This document shows, one piece after another, positions 29,374 through 40,374 of a stretch of DNA of 64,000 nucleotides (position 1 is its first letter; each line of letters opens with the position of its first letter). This stretch comes from Daphnia carinata (lineage: Eukaryota; Arthropoda; Branchiopoda; Diplostraca; Daphniidae). The position numbers and the translations under genes are program-made. Location: the NCBI RefSeq assembly GCF_022539665.2, contig NC_081337.1, forward strand, positions 5,370,679 through 5,434,678, in the 5' to 3' direction. The notes below the pieces were generated by a model. The model was not told the origin of the DNA and made no database searches. It saw only the letters and a list, made by a program, of their open reading frames with translations.

Positions 29374-30924
29374 TTAGTCGTCAAAATTTTGCGAAAGGAG
29401 AAAATTAGCCGCCAAATTTTCGTTCTTTTCACACGCGAAATATGCCTGAACTACCAGATGTTCAGGGAACCCCAACGCTTTCAACTGTAAGTAAATGAAT
29501 ACATATTTTTTTATTCCAAAATAATTATACAACACCTAATACCCTTTCAATTGCTTCCTTATCTTGAGGTGTAACGTGAATGACACCAGGAGCAAAGTAG
29601 TCTCCGGCACCTTCCTCTTGGCCTTGGCGAGGGGATTCTGCCGTCCTTCCACTTCCTGTCCCTGATTGAGCACCACTAGCAGGAGCAACGCTAGCTGAAC
29701 CGGCTGCACCTGAAGCTGGCTCGGTAAGCATTCGAAAGAAGGCTGCTTGATTTTGAGAAATCATTTGAAGAAGTGCAGGGTTTGTTTGACCAATTTGCTG
29801 CAAAATAGCATTGAGAAGAGATGGGTTTTGCTGGACCACCTGAAAGCAAAAAACCGTTCGAATATATCTACAGGGAAAAAGGTTAAGAACGTAGTACTTG
29901 TCGCATTTGCGCGAATTGAGGTTGACTGCGTAAGAAAGCTAGAGGATCTTCACCAGGAGCCAGTTCGTCTCCTTCTTCACCTTCTCCTTCCATAGATAAC
30001 GCTGCTTCCGATTGTCCTCTACCCCCGAGAATAAATTCAAGTGCTGCATCATCTTGTCCTTGTCCACCACCAGGAGCACCTTCACCAGCTTCTGCTCTAT
30101 CAGGTATTCCAGTCAGAAGATACTCTACCGCTCTATCTGGGTTGTTAAAACTGGCTCTCAGAGCTCGTTCCACCTACACAAACACATGATTACAGTCAGT
30201 TTTGGCAGTGATGCATTGAAACAAACCTGGTCACGAGGGTAGCCCATATCCATAATGTTCTGTACCATTTGGTTATAATCATCACCAACAATCAAAGCTG
30301 ATTCAGCAGCCAATAACCTTTAAGGATAGCATTAGGGTAACCTTAGTTTATCACAAATGTAAATTAAAACATACCCTGTAGAAACTGAAGCATCTCCGGC
30401 TGCAGTGACTGGTGCTGAAACAACTGGGGCTGGAGCTGGGGTTGGTGCTGCAACAGGGGCAGGTGTAGTGGCCACCGACTGAGCTGTGGCTTCAGGTGGG
30501 GTGATCGTTGCAGGTTCACTAGCCTTTGGCTTTGTAACCATAATGACAATGAACTTTTTTTCATTTATGCCATGCTCAGCTAAAACACTATGGTCGTCTA
30601 ATATTTTTCCTATTGGTAAACAAAAAAGACGGTAAGTTGACGAATTCAGCAAATAAGGCTTTTTCCAGGTACAACCTGCATAGATGAGCTTCTGGCCAAC
30701 AGCTGGATAGTCAACTCCTTTTTCATTCTCAATTTTTTCCTTTAATGTTTTGACCTGTTATAGTTGCCAAGTAAAGCACACACAAAAAAAAAAAAAAAAA
30801 AAAATAGCATGACTCAACTAAATGCTCAACGTTGATCTAGCCGGAGATAGTCTGTTACCGTGCTAGCAGGGTCAATTTCAATTTGAAACGTAGTATTCTG
30901 AAGGGTTTTAAACGTCACCAACAT
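29374..30924 (-). CDS. Rad23: UV excision repair protein RAD23
   Basis: Shuttle protein that carries ubiquitylated proteins to the proteasome and stabilises XPC in nucleotide-excision repair. Seven exons from the right: 30859-30924, 30676-30754, 30375-30609, 30227-30317, 29898-30173, 29543-29839, 29374-29484; 384 residues. Domain order is complete: ubiquitin-like domain 1-77 ([17 protein letters not shown]), an Ala/Pro-rich linker, UBA1 about 127-178 ([20 protein letters not shown]), an acidic Gly-rich linker, the XPC-binding segment about 232-290 ([13 protein letters not shown], then NPALLQMIS), and UBA2 about 335-382 ending LSQNFDD. The UBA2 end is on a separate small exon ([20 protein letters not shown]); reading through the preceding exon would stop early and lose it. 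Confidence 0.95.
30782..30803. repeat. Poly(A) tract in RAD23 intron
   Basis: About 20 consecutive A (T on the coding strand) inside the first RAD23 intron. Simple-sequence repeat. Confidence 0.85.
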
Positions 30925-31406
30925 TTTCTGTTAACGATCACGATTTTGAGTTAAACGATATCGTAAATGCGTTTCTTCCAAGAAATCCGATAGAAACACC
31001 GCAATTAAACCCAAAACTTTTACGACCGAAATTTTAATCACGTCAAAGTCGCCATGCGAGCACCGGGGTTGCCGATGTCGAAGTTAAACGACTGAAGTGA
31101 ACATTTTATTAACAGACATCAATAAATGCCTGTCCTGCAGATACTTGCTCCTCCGAAATTATCAAAATACAAAACAAATAACTTTTCAATATTTAAGCAT
31201 CTGTTTTTTGAGAATCAAGTGAAAACTGAAATAAGGCATAGTTGCAAGCTTGCCAGTTACAACAAACCAACTCGTGTCTTCCATACGGTTCGGTGTGTCT
31301 GCTTGTGTCAGAATAACATCGTAGATTATACTGCCGTCAATGGTTCGATGAGCAATGCAAAGGAAACCTTACTTTGCATACATCTATTATAAAATATTTC
31401 TCAAAA
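30925..31406. other. Divergent promoter region, RAD23 and PXMP4
   Basis: Start codons lie head to head about 480 bases apart. No other feature recognised. Confidence 0.5.
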
Positions 31407-32684
31407 ATGAGTCTTTCCACGCTTTTTCATCATCTACTTCTTTCGACCCCTGTCCCTTATCATCCGTTATTAGCTATTATTAAAGGACTTCGGAATGGAG
31501 CTGTGTAAGTATATTTTGTATTCGGTGAATTCCGAAGTGTATATTTATTATGGCCTCGATAGTCATTTTTGTGCATTGTTCTAGTTCGAAACTCTTTATT
31601 AACTAATGATTTATACCTAGTTTAGGCTAACTTGGATACTTAGAATGTTCCATTTTACATTAAAATTTGTTTGCTAGGTAATGTTGGATGATGAATGGAA
31701 ACATGGATGGCATTTTAACTTCATTAGACATCTATTGATTTTTGTTGAAGTTGTGTATACATTAGAGTTTTATCTAACATGAAACAAGGTTTCTAGTTTA
31801 TTTATGCTATCATACAGCATTTCATCTATCATACGAAGAACGTTTTCAGTTTTACAATTTCAGGAGCTAGCTTTAGTTTCAGACTTAAAGATCACACAAA
31901 TGTAATATGTACATGTTTAGGCATGAATGGCCCCAAGTTAAACCTTTCTAGTTTGACAATTGAATGTATGATTAAAAACATTATATCATTACTTTTGATA
32001 ATTCAGATATGGTGCAAAAATTCGCTTCCCACATGCCATGGTCATGACCTTTTTGTTCAGAAGTGGATCATTAAAAGATAAATTTACATGGATCCTTCGT
32101 GCTACCATTACCCACTCGCGAAATCTGGCCACATTTGTTTTAATTTACAAGACACTTATGGCCATCATGCGACGTGTTGAGGGACAAAAAGGTAGCATTC
32201 ACCCGTTTTTGTCAGCTTTTATCGGTGGCTATTTCGTTTTTGGCACGCACGATAAAATTAACGAACAGGTAAGCATACGACGCTAAGATTACGAGCTTCG
32301 TAAATGATATAATTTCATGTTTCCGAACATCAAATTTAATTAAATTTAATATTTTGGCAGATTGTACTTTATTTGTTATCGAGAATTACGGTGGCTTTTG
32401 CAAAATTAGCTGTTAAAGAAGGTTACATCAGCAACCCTAGTTTTGAAGTGTGGCCTTGGTTTGCTGCTTTTGTATGGGGATCTGTATTGTGGCTATTCGA
32501 ATTCCACAGGTAAGCACCTATATATGTTATTTGCAATGGTGTCATTGTAAGAGTACTAAACTTTGTTGTATGGTTTCTACACAGGTGGACATTACAGGAT
32601 AGTCTAAGAAGTTCTATGGTTTATCTTTATGATGATTCAAATGTCTTCAGCAATTTGAAAAATTTTCTTTGGCACAATAAGTGA
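31407..32684 (+). CDS. Pxmp4: Peroxisomal membrane protein 4 (PMP24)
   Basis: Small integral membrane protein of peroxisomes, in the Tim17/Tim22/Tim23/PMP24 family. Exons 31407-31504, 32007-32268, 32361-32509 and 32585-32684 join to 202 residues (human 212). The diagnostic stretch GLRNGAVYGAKIRFPHA spans the first splice joint, followed by MVMTFLFRSGSLKDK and a Gly-rich membrane segment (SAFIGGYFVFG). The first intron is about 500 bases, the others under 100. It is tail to tail with the transporter gene, with about 210 bases between stops. Function in peroxisomal membranes is known only by family. Confidence 0.93.
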
Positions 32685-32893
32685 ATTATAATTGACGTTG
32701 ATATTTTAATAGTGCTTCGACCAAGAAGATTCGGTTGGTATATGGAATATTACTAATATATAGGGATAATTTTTGTATTTAAATTGTGTACATCATATGT
32801 GCTGGAAGCTTCGATTCAGGGCAAATTTGTGACCAATTGAGACCCCTCCGTTGCTATGATCAACAAGAGGTAAAACAGTCAACTTCTTTTTCT

Positions 32894-34475
32894 TTAAATT
32901 GGCATCGTACTTCGCCTATACGAAACCGTCGTCTTTAACTTTGAAATTAATGATTCTCTCAGTCTTGTTACCTTATTGTAGTAGAGTACACCAAAAATAG
33001 CTAGGGCCATGCCTGCTACATTGGTTGACGTTACAGGATTACGTAACATGAACAGCGAAAAACTAATCACCGCAATTCGTTTGGATGCATTGGCCACGGC
33101 GTATGTCAGTGGCGTAACTAACAAACAATGCATACAATTATAGAACCGGAGAGAAACTTCATTCTAAAAATAGAACCCCACCTAAATGAAGTAAACTGAA
33201 GGCCACTACATTCTGTAGCCAATTTAGCAGTCCATCAGCAAATAGGTAGATGAAAATCATAAACATGTTTGCATCTGGTTTCTGAAAAGAAAAGCAGAAA
33301 TCAATTTAACCTATAATTTATGGGTTGTCCAAAATATTAGAAGATATCATTAAGTGTGACAGGGAAAAAAGTTAATTATTTTTTAATATACTCACAATGT
33401 TTACATGTTGGATGATGTTCCACAAATCAAAGATTGCCCACACCGGAGTGAACATCAAAAGGGCAAGCTGGCCTAGCTAGAACAAATTATTGGACGATAT
33501 AACGCTACGCACCAAATGCATCTGAGATACAAAAACGTAATACCATGTGAAGGAGTCTTAAATGATGAACTCCTGTGTCGTGTAACACTTTTTTACTAAA
33601 AATATTCTGGAGGCTGAAACCGCACCTATTTTATAAGACATTTGATTTTGGTAAACGATAAATTTCAATATCGATTTTAAAATATTAAACTGTTTGTTAT
33701 TCTTATCGTACGTCGCTATCAATGCACTCCACATTCCGACCAGATCAAAGGATATTTCGGTAACGGTTGCTACCGCCACTCCCATGATGATTGGAATCAG
33801 GGATAAATAAACCTTAAAGAAAATGCAGTATTAATATCTTCCACTTTTCAGACAAAATTTCAGTAATTACAGGCAAGGTTTGCTTTTCTCCCATCAAAAT
33901 CCTGGACAACACAACAGTGAAAAGAGGCATTGATGCTTTCACTATAGTTATAGATAAATTTATTAGAAACTAATGTAATGTGAGAATTTTGTGCTAAGAT
34001 GAAACCAAATCCACAGATTTTTCTGTTTGTTTTTGAAAATCTTCTAAATAGTGGTATTTTCATAGCTATGGTACCTGTATGGGCAAATGAAACAGGCACC
34101 TTCCAGATGCTTATATGTGAGAAGACAGAGGAGAGGAACTTTCCAAATGCTAAAGGAATTATCAATTTCCAGTAGTAGTCTTTTGAGAAACTACTTTGTA
34201 ATCCTGGACGTATTTTCCAGATTTTCAGGAGTGGCCCAGAATATAGGGAGATGGAGAGTAGCTGGACCATTGTTAGCGTCATTGGATAAGGAAATTCATT
34301 TAAGACAAGTTTGCCAATAACATTGTTGCTAGAAGATATGAGATACCTATGTAAGGTGCCAATAATATCTATTAGATGACATGGTTCAAGTCAGTTGGAG
34401 AAATGGAACCACTGACCAGAAAACACACAAAATAAAAATCCGAGTTGCTTCTCGTATTTGTCGACGATCCGTCAT
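32894..34475 (-). CDS. SLC35E1: Solute carrier 35 member E1-like transporter
   Basis: Multi-pass member of the triose-phosphate/nucleotide-sugar transporter (drug/metabolite) superfamily, probably in Golgi or ER. Eight exons from the right: 34417-34475, 34075-34346, 33871-33941, 33712-33812, 33544-33625, 33396-33476, 33182-33281, 32894-33117; 329 residues. Family blocks: [87 protein letters not shown] and [20 protein letters not shown]. The human protein has a longer C-terminal tail; here the last exon ends soon after the final membrane helix with a short basic tail. Substrate is not known for this subfamily. Confidence 0.92.
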
Positions 34476-35283
34476 GATTGATAATGAAATTGAACTAACT
34501 GTACAGCATATATTATGAAAATAACATCACAGTCACGGCATTTAACGTGATGTCGTTTGGTGAACTAACAACTAAGGTCATTAAATAAACAACTTATGGT
34601 CGGCGTTCAAGCTGAACAGATGGAGAAATAGATTCCACGTCGGAAGAAGCGGTTGCCATAGGAACTAATGTCAAAACTGCAAGTTTTTCGATTTAAACGA
34701 CCTTGTTAAAGTGTAAAATGTTAAATAGAAATCGTATTTTAAAATATAATTTAGGTATTGTAATGAAGTATCAAAGTAATTTTTTAAAAATTATATTTGA
34801 GTTTTCACTATGGAGTGAATGGAGGTATGGATATAGACTATACTATGGAGGCCTGGAGCTATACGGTACAGGCTACACGGCCACAGGCTACAGCTGGCCA
34901 CAGCAAGTTAGCTACTTTCCATAAGAAACTGTTTAGCCGTCTTAGTTTTTTACGTCATATGGAGTTGTGTTGTTTAATGTGTTAATAAACGGACCCCTTG
35001 TCGAAGATCACGAAAGCCACCTTGCCTTAACCATAGAAGTTGGCACCACATAAAACCATTTTATAAAGTTGGTATAGCCATAGTGATCACAGGTTTGTTT
35101 ACGTTACAATGAAAATGTAAATCGTGTTCCATTGTTATGGAACTGAAGTGGCGAATTGAATTTGGGAACTAAAAAAACTGTTAATTAAGGCAGTTTAGGT
35201 TTTCTTTTCTTGTATTTGACTTACATAAAATTGTTGTGTGTTAGGAAGTGTGTTGATTATTTTTTTTTGTTTATAATAGCAGA
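34476..35283. other. Divergent promoter region, transporter and SIAH
   Basis: Head-to-head start codons. The ORF near 34703 is an open stretch without homology. No other gene seen. Confidence 0.5.
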
Positions 35284-36463
35284 ATGAGTTTTCTCAAACA
35301 AGAAAGTTCTAAAAGTCGATCAAGTATATCAAGTATATCCACATCAACATCTGCACTTGGCACAGCATCAGTTTCGGGTACCACAGCCTCTTCAACAGAT
35401 TTGGCTAGCTTCTTTGAATGCCCTGTGTGCTTCGAATATGTCCTTCCTCCAATACTGCAGTGCCCAAGTGGGCATCTGGTATGATATTTGTACATATTAA
35501 TTCCTTTTACCAGCAGCCCTTACATTTGTTTTCTGGTTTTACCGGGAAAATTATAATAACTATTGCTTGTGTAATGAGTAGCATTGAACATCTCTTTAAT
35601 TTCTATAGGTATGTTCCAACTGTCGACCAAAACTCTCTTGCTGTCCAACATGCAGAGGGCCTTTAGGTAAAAGCCTTGCATACAAATGTGGAAGTTGAAG
35701 TTTAACAGTGCCTTTTGAAATTCCAGGCAATATCAGAAATTTGGCTATGGAAAAAGTTGCTTCCACCGTCCTCTTCCCCTGTAAATTTTCTACATCAGGA
35801 TGCCAAGTCTCAATGTTACATACAGATAAAGGAGATCATGAGGAGGTTTGTGAGTATAGACCTTACTCTTGCCCGTGCCCTGGTGCATCTTGCAAATGGC
35901 AAGGAGCATTAGAGCAAGTAATGCCTCATCTATTGAATCAACATCGATCTATCACGACACTTCAAGGTTAATACTGCTGATTTATCATTCACTTCGGGGT
36001 TGACTGACATTAATTATTTTGCAATAGGTGAAGATATTGTTTTTTTAGCAACAGATATTGCACTCCCCGGCGCTGTTGACTGGGTCATGATGCAATCATG
36101 TTTTGGTCACCACTTCATGCTTGTACTTGAGAAACAAGAAAAATACGATGGGTTACAACAATTTTTCGCCATCGTCCAGCTTATTGGTACAAGGAAGCAA
36201 GCCGATAACTTTGCCTACAGGTTACTTATACTAGAAATAAAGCACTTAAATATCTTTTTACAGTTTTAGGTATTTATTTCTCTAGACTGGAATTGAGCGG
36301 ACACAGACGGCGACTGACATGGGAAGCCACACCACGGTCTATCCATGAAGGCGTGTCATCTGCGATTCTTAATTCGGACTGCCTCGTTTTTGACACTTCC
36401 ATCGCACAGTTGTTTGCCGAAAATGGCAATTTGGGTATAAACGTTACCATTAATATGTGCTGA
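35284..36463 (+). CDS. sina: E3 ubiquitin-protein ligase SIAH / seven in absentia
   Basis: RING-type E3 ligase that ubiquitylates many substrates for proteasomal degradation; in flies it acts in photoreceptor fate. Exons 35284-35478, 35609-35666, 35727-35966, 36028-36220 and 36286-36463 give 287 residues, the usual length. A Ser/Thr-rich N-terminus is followed by the RING (Cys46-x2-Cys49 through CSNC and CCPTC, about 46-81), the SIAH zinc-finger pair ([23 protein letters not shown], then HLLNQH) and the TRAF-like substrate-binding domain ([20 protein letters not shown], then [20 protein letters not shown]) ending NVTINMC. All zinc ligands expected for the RING are visible. Confidence 0.96.
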
Positions 36464-36945
36464 TTGTTTGAATTTGAGAGGTACTCAACATTTCCTCTCG
36501 CCAAATAAGTTTGGTTGTGCTAATTAGTATCCATTTTCGCCTAAATGACACTGGTTCATTTTTTACAATCGTGTTTTCTCGTCCCTACATGCGTTGTTTG
36601 TGTGCTTGCACCGAAAATCACAGAAGTCCGTACGAATGATAAAAAATTGTTGTAAACGACTGTTTTCCCCCAGTTTTTCCCCTTTTATTTCTTCCTTGTT
36701 CGAGCAAAATTTCTGTCGCGTTGCCTTGTACAGTTTGCGATTGCCCTCAACGATGAATTATACGGCTCCATGTTCAAACAAAGCAAATCGTCAATTGCGC
36801 CATTACAGGATAAGTAGATTCATCTGTGTTCTATGGCATGCAATGGGTGTCGTCACTGGTTTCAGAAGTCTGATAAGAACAATTCGGGCCATGTTATCGT
36901 TAGTTGAAAACTTCAACACGGCAAAAGGCGTCACAAACAATCAAG
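36464..36945. other. Gap between SIAH and CUB-protein gene
   Basis: 3' UTR of SIAH and promoter/leader of the next gene. ORFs overlapping 36594-36989 are in a different frame from the chosen start at 36946. Confidence 0.5.
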
Positions 36946-39659
36946 ATGGCGATACAAATGCACCTTTTGCTCTACCTTTTTTGTGGTAAAGTTAACGTAA
37001 TTTCTTAAATAATGTACGGTTAAAGCTAATTTTTGTTTTTCTTTAGTGGGACTGGTATGGACAAAAGATATCGACTTTGGCGACCCAGCCACCTGCACCC
37101 TCAACAGCAACAAGGAATGTTTGGTAGACTTGATAGTCGATTGCACTCAGCAACTAGACCTATCAGGATTTATACAGAGCCCTAACTTTCCTACTCCGAT
37201 GAGTAGTGAACAAGGAGGAAAGGTGAGAAAAACCAAAACCAGTGTGTCATTTTTGGAATTAAACGCCCGTTTATTTTCTTTTCTTCGTCTTCATTGTTCT
37301 CTTCTTAATCTTACAGTACCAAGTGACGATTTCTTCGTGCCCGAATTCGCAAATCTCGTTGACTCTGACGGACGAAAACTTTATTCTAGCAACATCATAT
37401 AATAAATTTTCCGTCGGAAACGGCCTTGTACTGGAATCAAACAAAATTCCACCCGAATTGTATGGCAACGGGAGTGAGAATGAACTTCCAGAAGGTGTGC
37501 CAACCTACCAGTACCAGAGTTCAGCCAATAGTCTTTGGATGGTGGTCAACGTTCTGGAGTATCGCTCTATGTTCAAGATACAATACAGCGTTACCCTCTT
37601 AAGTACGTTTTAATTTAAAACATTACTTTTCATGTTTAACTGTTGACGTATTTTATTTTTCAGGTTCGAACGTCCACTACTACAATGAAAGTTCAGGAAA
37701 CATGACATCCCCCGGTTATGGGACATCGTACCCTTCGGAGGCGACAGAAGATATTCATGTTATTGATGTCACGTCAGTGGCAGGAGATTATGTTGATCTT
37801 TTGCTCACCGTCAATGTGCTGGACATCAAAGGCATCAACGGCGACTACATCAAACTCGGACCTGGTTATCAGAAATCTATACGAATAAAAATGAGTTATT
37901 AAGAACAAAGTTTTTAATTGACACAGGATCGGATTATCAAGTAGAAACTAACGCGGCGCTTATTTCATGGCAAATCAACAAAGAGGTCCAGTTTCTCGTC
38001 GACGGACCTAGGGCCCATTTAGTCTTCTACGTTTCAAGAGCTGTTGAAGGCGACCAGCAGCCATCCGCAAAGGGATTCTTCATCTCCTACCAAGTGATTG
38101 GTAAGGAGTGCCTGCTTAACAGTTAGATACAGGTTTTGAATGAACGTGTACTTGTTTCCGCTATGTAGAAAAGAATTTGACAACACCAGCACCATCAACT
38201 ACCCTTCTTCCTACCAGCCCTACGCCATTGCCATTTGATCCAGACATTCTTTTAACTGATATCGTCTTCCACGAATATGTTGGTGCTACAGCAGCTGTGC
38301 AGTTAGCTGATATTTTACAGAAATATGCCCAGTCGTCCGGGATGTTAGACGAAGGTGAAATTTTTCCAAGTTTAAGGTAAGCAGCAATTATTATTTGAAT
38401 AGAGCTTAAATAAATCTCTACTGCAATTCAAAATTTTAGTCAGCCGGGTACTGTCGACATAGTAGAAGTGGAGAACTGCTACCATGGATGGAATGTCGAC
38501 GTGACGATGTGTGGTCTGACGCATGTGATTGTTCGAGCCTTCTACCAAAAAACGAACGAATCCGAGATCATGTACGCCTTCCCAACCGATAAAACAAAGG
38601 CAGCTGTTAGGGAGTATGGCCATGTTTATCAGATTGTCTTACCGGAAGACTTGCTGGATATGTATTGGATCACGGTCGGTGCTCTCGTAATCTTCATCGT
38701 CGTCATCATCCTTGCATTGTTAATCTTCTGGCGTCAGAAAATCCGTCGCGAGGCTACTAAGTATAAACATAGGAATTATTCGTTTGCAAAATTTATATAA
38801 TTCGTTTTCTGCATTGAACTAAACCGTTCATAAACTGGCATAAACATCTACAGACGAAGCAAGTATCACGAGATTGGAAATAGTAACGGATCCTCAAGCA
38901 CTGAAAGTGGTATTGCTATTAAAGGCACGGGTGCTAGTACGGGCTACGAAACCTATTCGGGCAAGGATAATCCCAATTTCGTTCTTGATGTATGTAAGGT
39001 TTTCTCACATATTTGGAATTTTTCTTATTTTGATTGGTCTATCGGATTGGTAGGAAGAAGAAAATGGCAAGCCAGTTCTTGTCTACGACCCCGAGAAAGC
39101 AACTTTTTATTCTCGGTCCAGTTACAAATCTGCTCCGTACTCTAAAGAACTGGCTTCAGAACCTGCTCGAACTGCCGCTGTAATCAACGTTTCGCCCATC
39201 ACCAGCAACTTCCAGCGAAAAGCTGCCTTAAGTAGTCATGCGAAGAATGAAGGGGAAGATATGTCGTCTATTATGCCGCCTCTTTCCACCACAGTCAAAC
39301 GTGGAATCTTGAAGACCAATTCAGTCAGTAGTCCGACCATTCTAGAATTTCCAAGCTCTTTTAGCGTACCTGTGGAAGAAATGGAAGATGTTGTACTTTA
39401 CGATAATAAGACTTTAAAAACTATGCAACAACGCCGCTATTCACCTGCAGCGTCGTCGTCATCGGACACTATCATATCATCGTCGCAGTCCAGCAGAGGC
39501 AATTCCATCTCAACAGATGAACAGTACGTTATAGGGTTTTTATCGTTTAGAATTTAACCTTAAATTGTTGATATTTTTTCCAGGATTGGTTCCCATGTTC
39601 TATATGGTATCACTTTGGATCAACCGTATTCAGATGGGGAAGATGAAACGGACCTTTAA
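36946..39659 (+). CDS. Type I membrane protein with CUB-like domains
   Basis: Ten exons in frame: 36946-36985, 37047-37222, 37317-37602, 37664-37864, 37927-38100, 38169-38376, 38440-38760, 38854-38989, 39054-39523, 39584-39659; 695 residues. A signal peptide (MAIQMHLLLYLFC) leads to two CUB-like domains, about 45-160 (GFIQSPNFPTP) and 165-290 (GNMTSPGYGTSYPSE), then a Pro/Thr linker, then a conserved-looking extracellular module with two cysteines (VENCYHGWNVDVTMC). One membrane helix lies at about 437-459 (WITVGALVIFIVVIILALLI), followed by a cytoplasmic tail of some 235 residues rich in Ser. The tail ends DGEDETDL, a class I PDZ-ligand pattern. No exact family recognised; probably an arthropod adhesion or receptor protein. 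The start ATG is chosen because it opens the signal peptide and splices in frame. Confidence 0.82.
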
Positions 39660-40374
39660 AAGAAGTTCTTGGAAACCTGGTGCCTTAATTTCTGATTCAT
39701 ACGTGATTTTTACTACTGAAATTTTACGGTTTTGCAAAATTCTCCAAAAATTTGACATTAAATTTATAGACGTGATTGTATTCGTTGAAATATTATAATT
39801 AAAAAAATTATGGAGATTGGTTTGAGCCGGGAGATTAATGGAAGTATTTCACTTACAAAAAAATTTTTTCCCGCGTTACTCTACTACGCCATCTAGGAGA
39901 TTGGGATAAAACAGGCATCGTGAAGTTCTTCATTTCCACCGTTAGATTCCGCGCCGATCGCCCGCTATGATCAGCCTCGGCCCTCAGATGATTTTAAACC
40001 ACACAGACGATTTTAAATTTAGAGAGGTCATCTCAACCGTTCGTTGTCGTATTCCGGTAAGACATTAAATTATAGAGTGCACGATTACTGTAAAAATCAT
40101 TCGTAGAAAAAGAATTTCTTGAAGGGAACGCATACGCAAGCCCATTGTCAGGTGATGAAAGTCTGTATTTAGAATAATGACGGTTTTTTTTTGCAAGCAT
40201 GTTCCACACTTAAAAAAAATTAATAAATACGATCTCTAATTTACAAAATTCAGCAATTCACAAGTCCATTACTGTTTTTTGTTCCCAAAGAGAGTCTATA
40301 AAGAACTTCATGTAAGATTTGAGAATGTAGGCAATGACAACATCTAAATAATGGCTGTCTCGTTTCTTTCAGGA
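39660..40374. other. Gap with likely 5' UTR of exportin-2
   Basis: A segment ending CGTATTCCG before GTAAGAC near 40057 looks like a noncoding first exon; the acceptor TTTCAG at 40372 lies two bases before the ATG. No coding gene seen. Confidence 0.45.
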
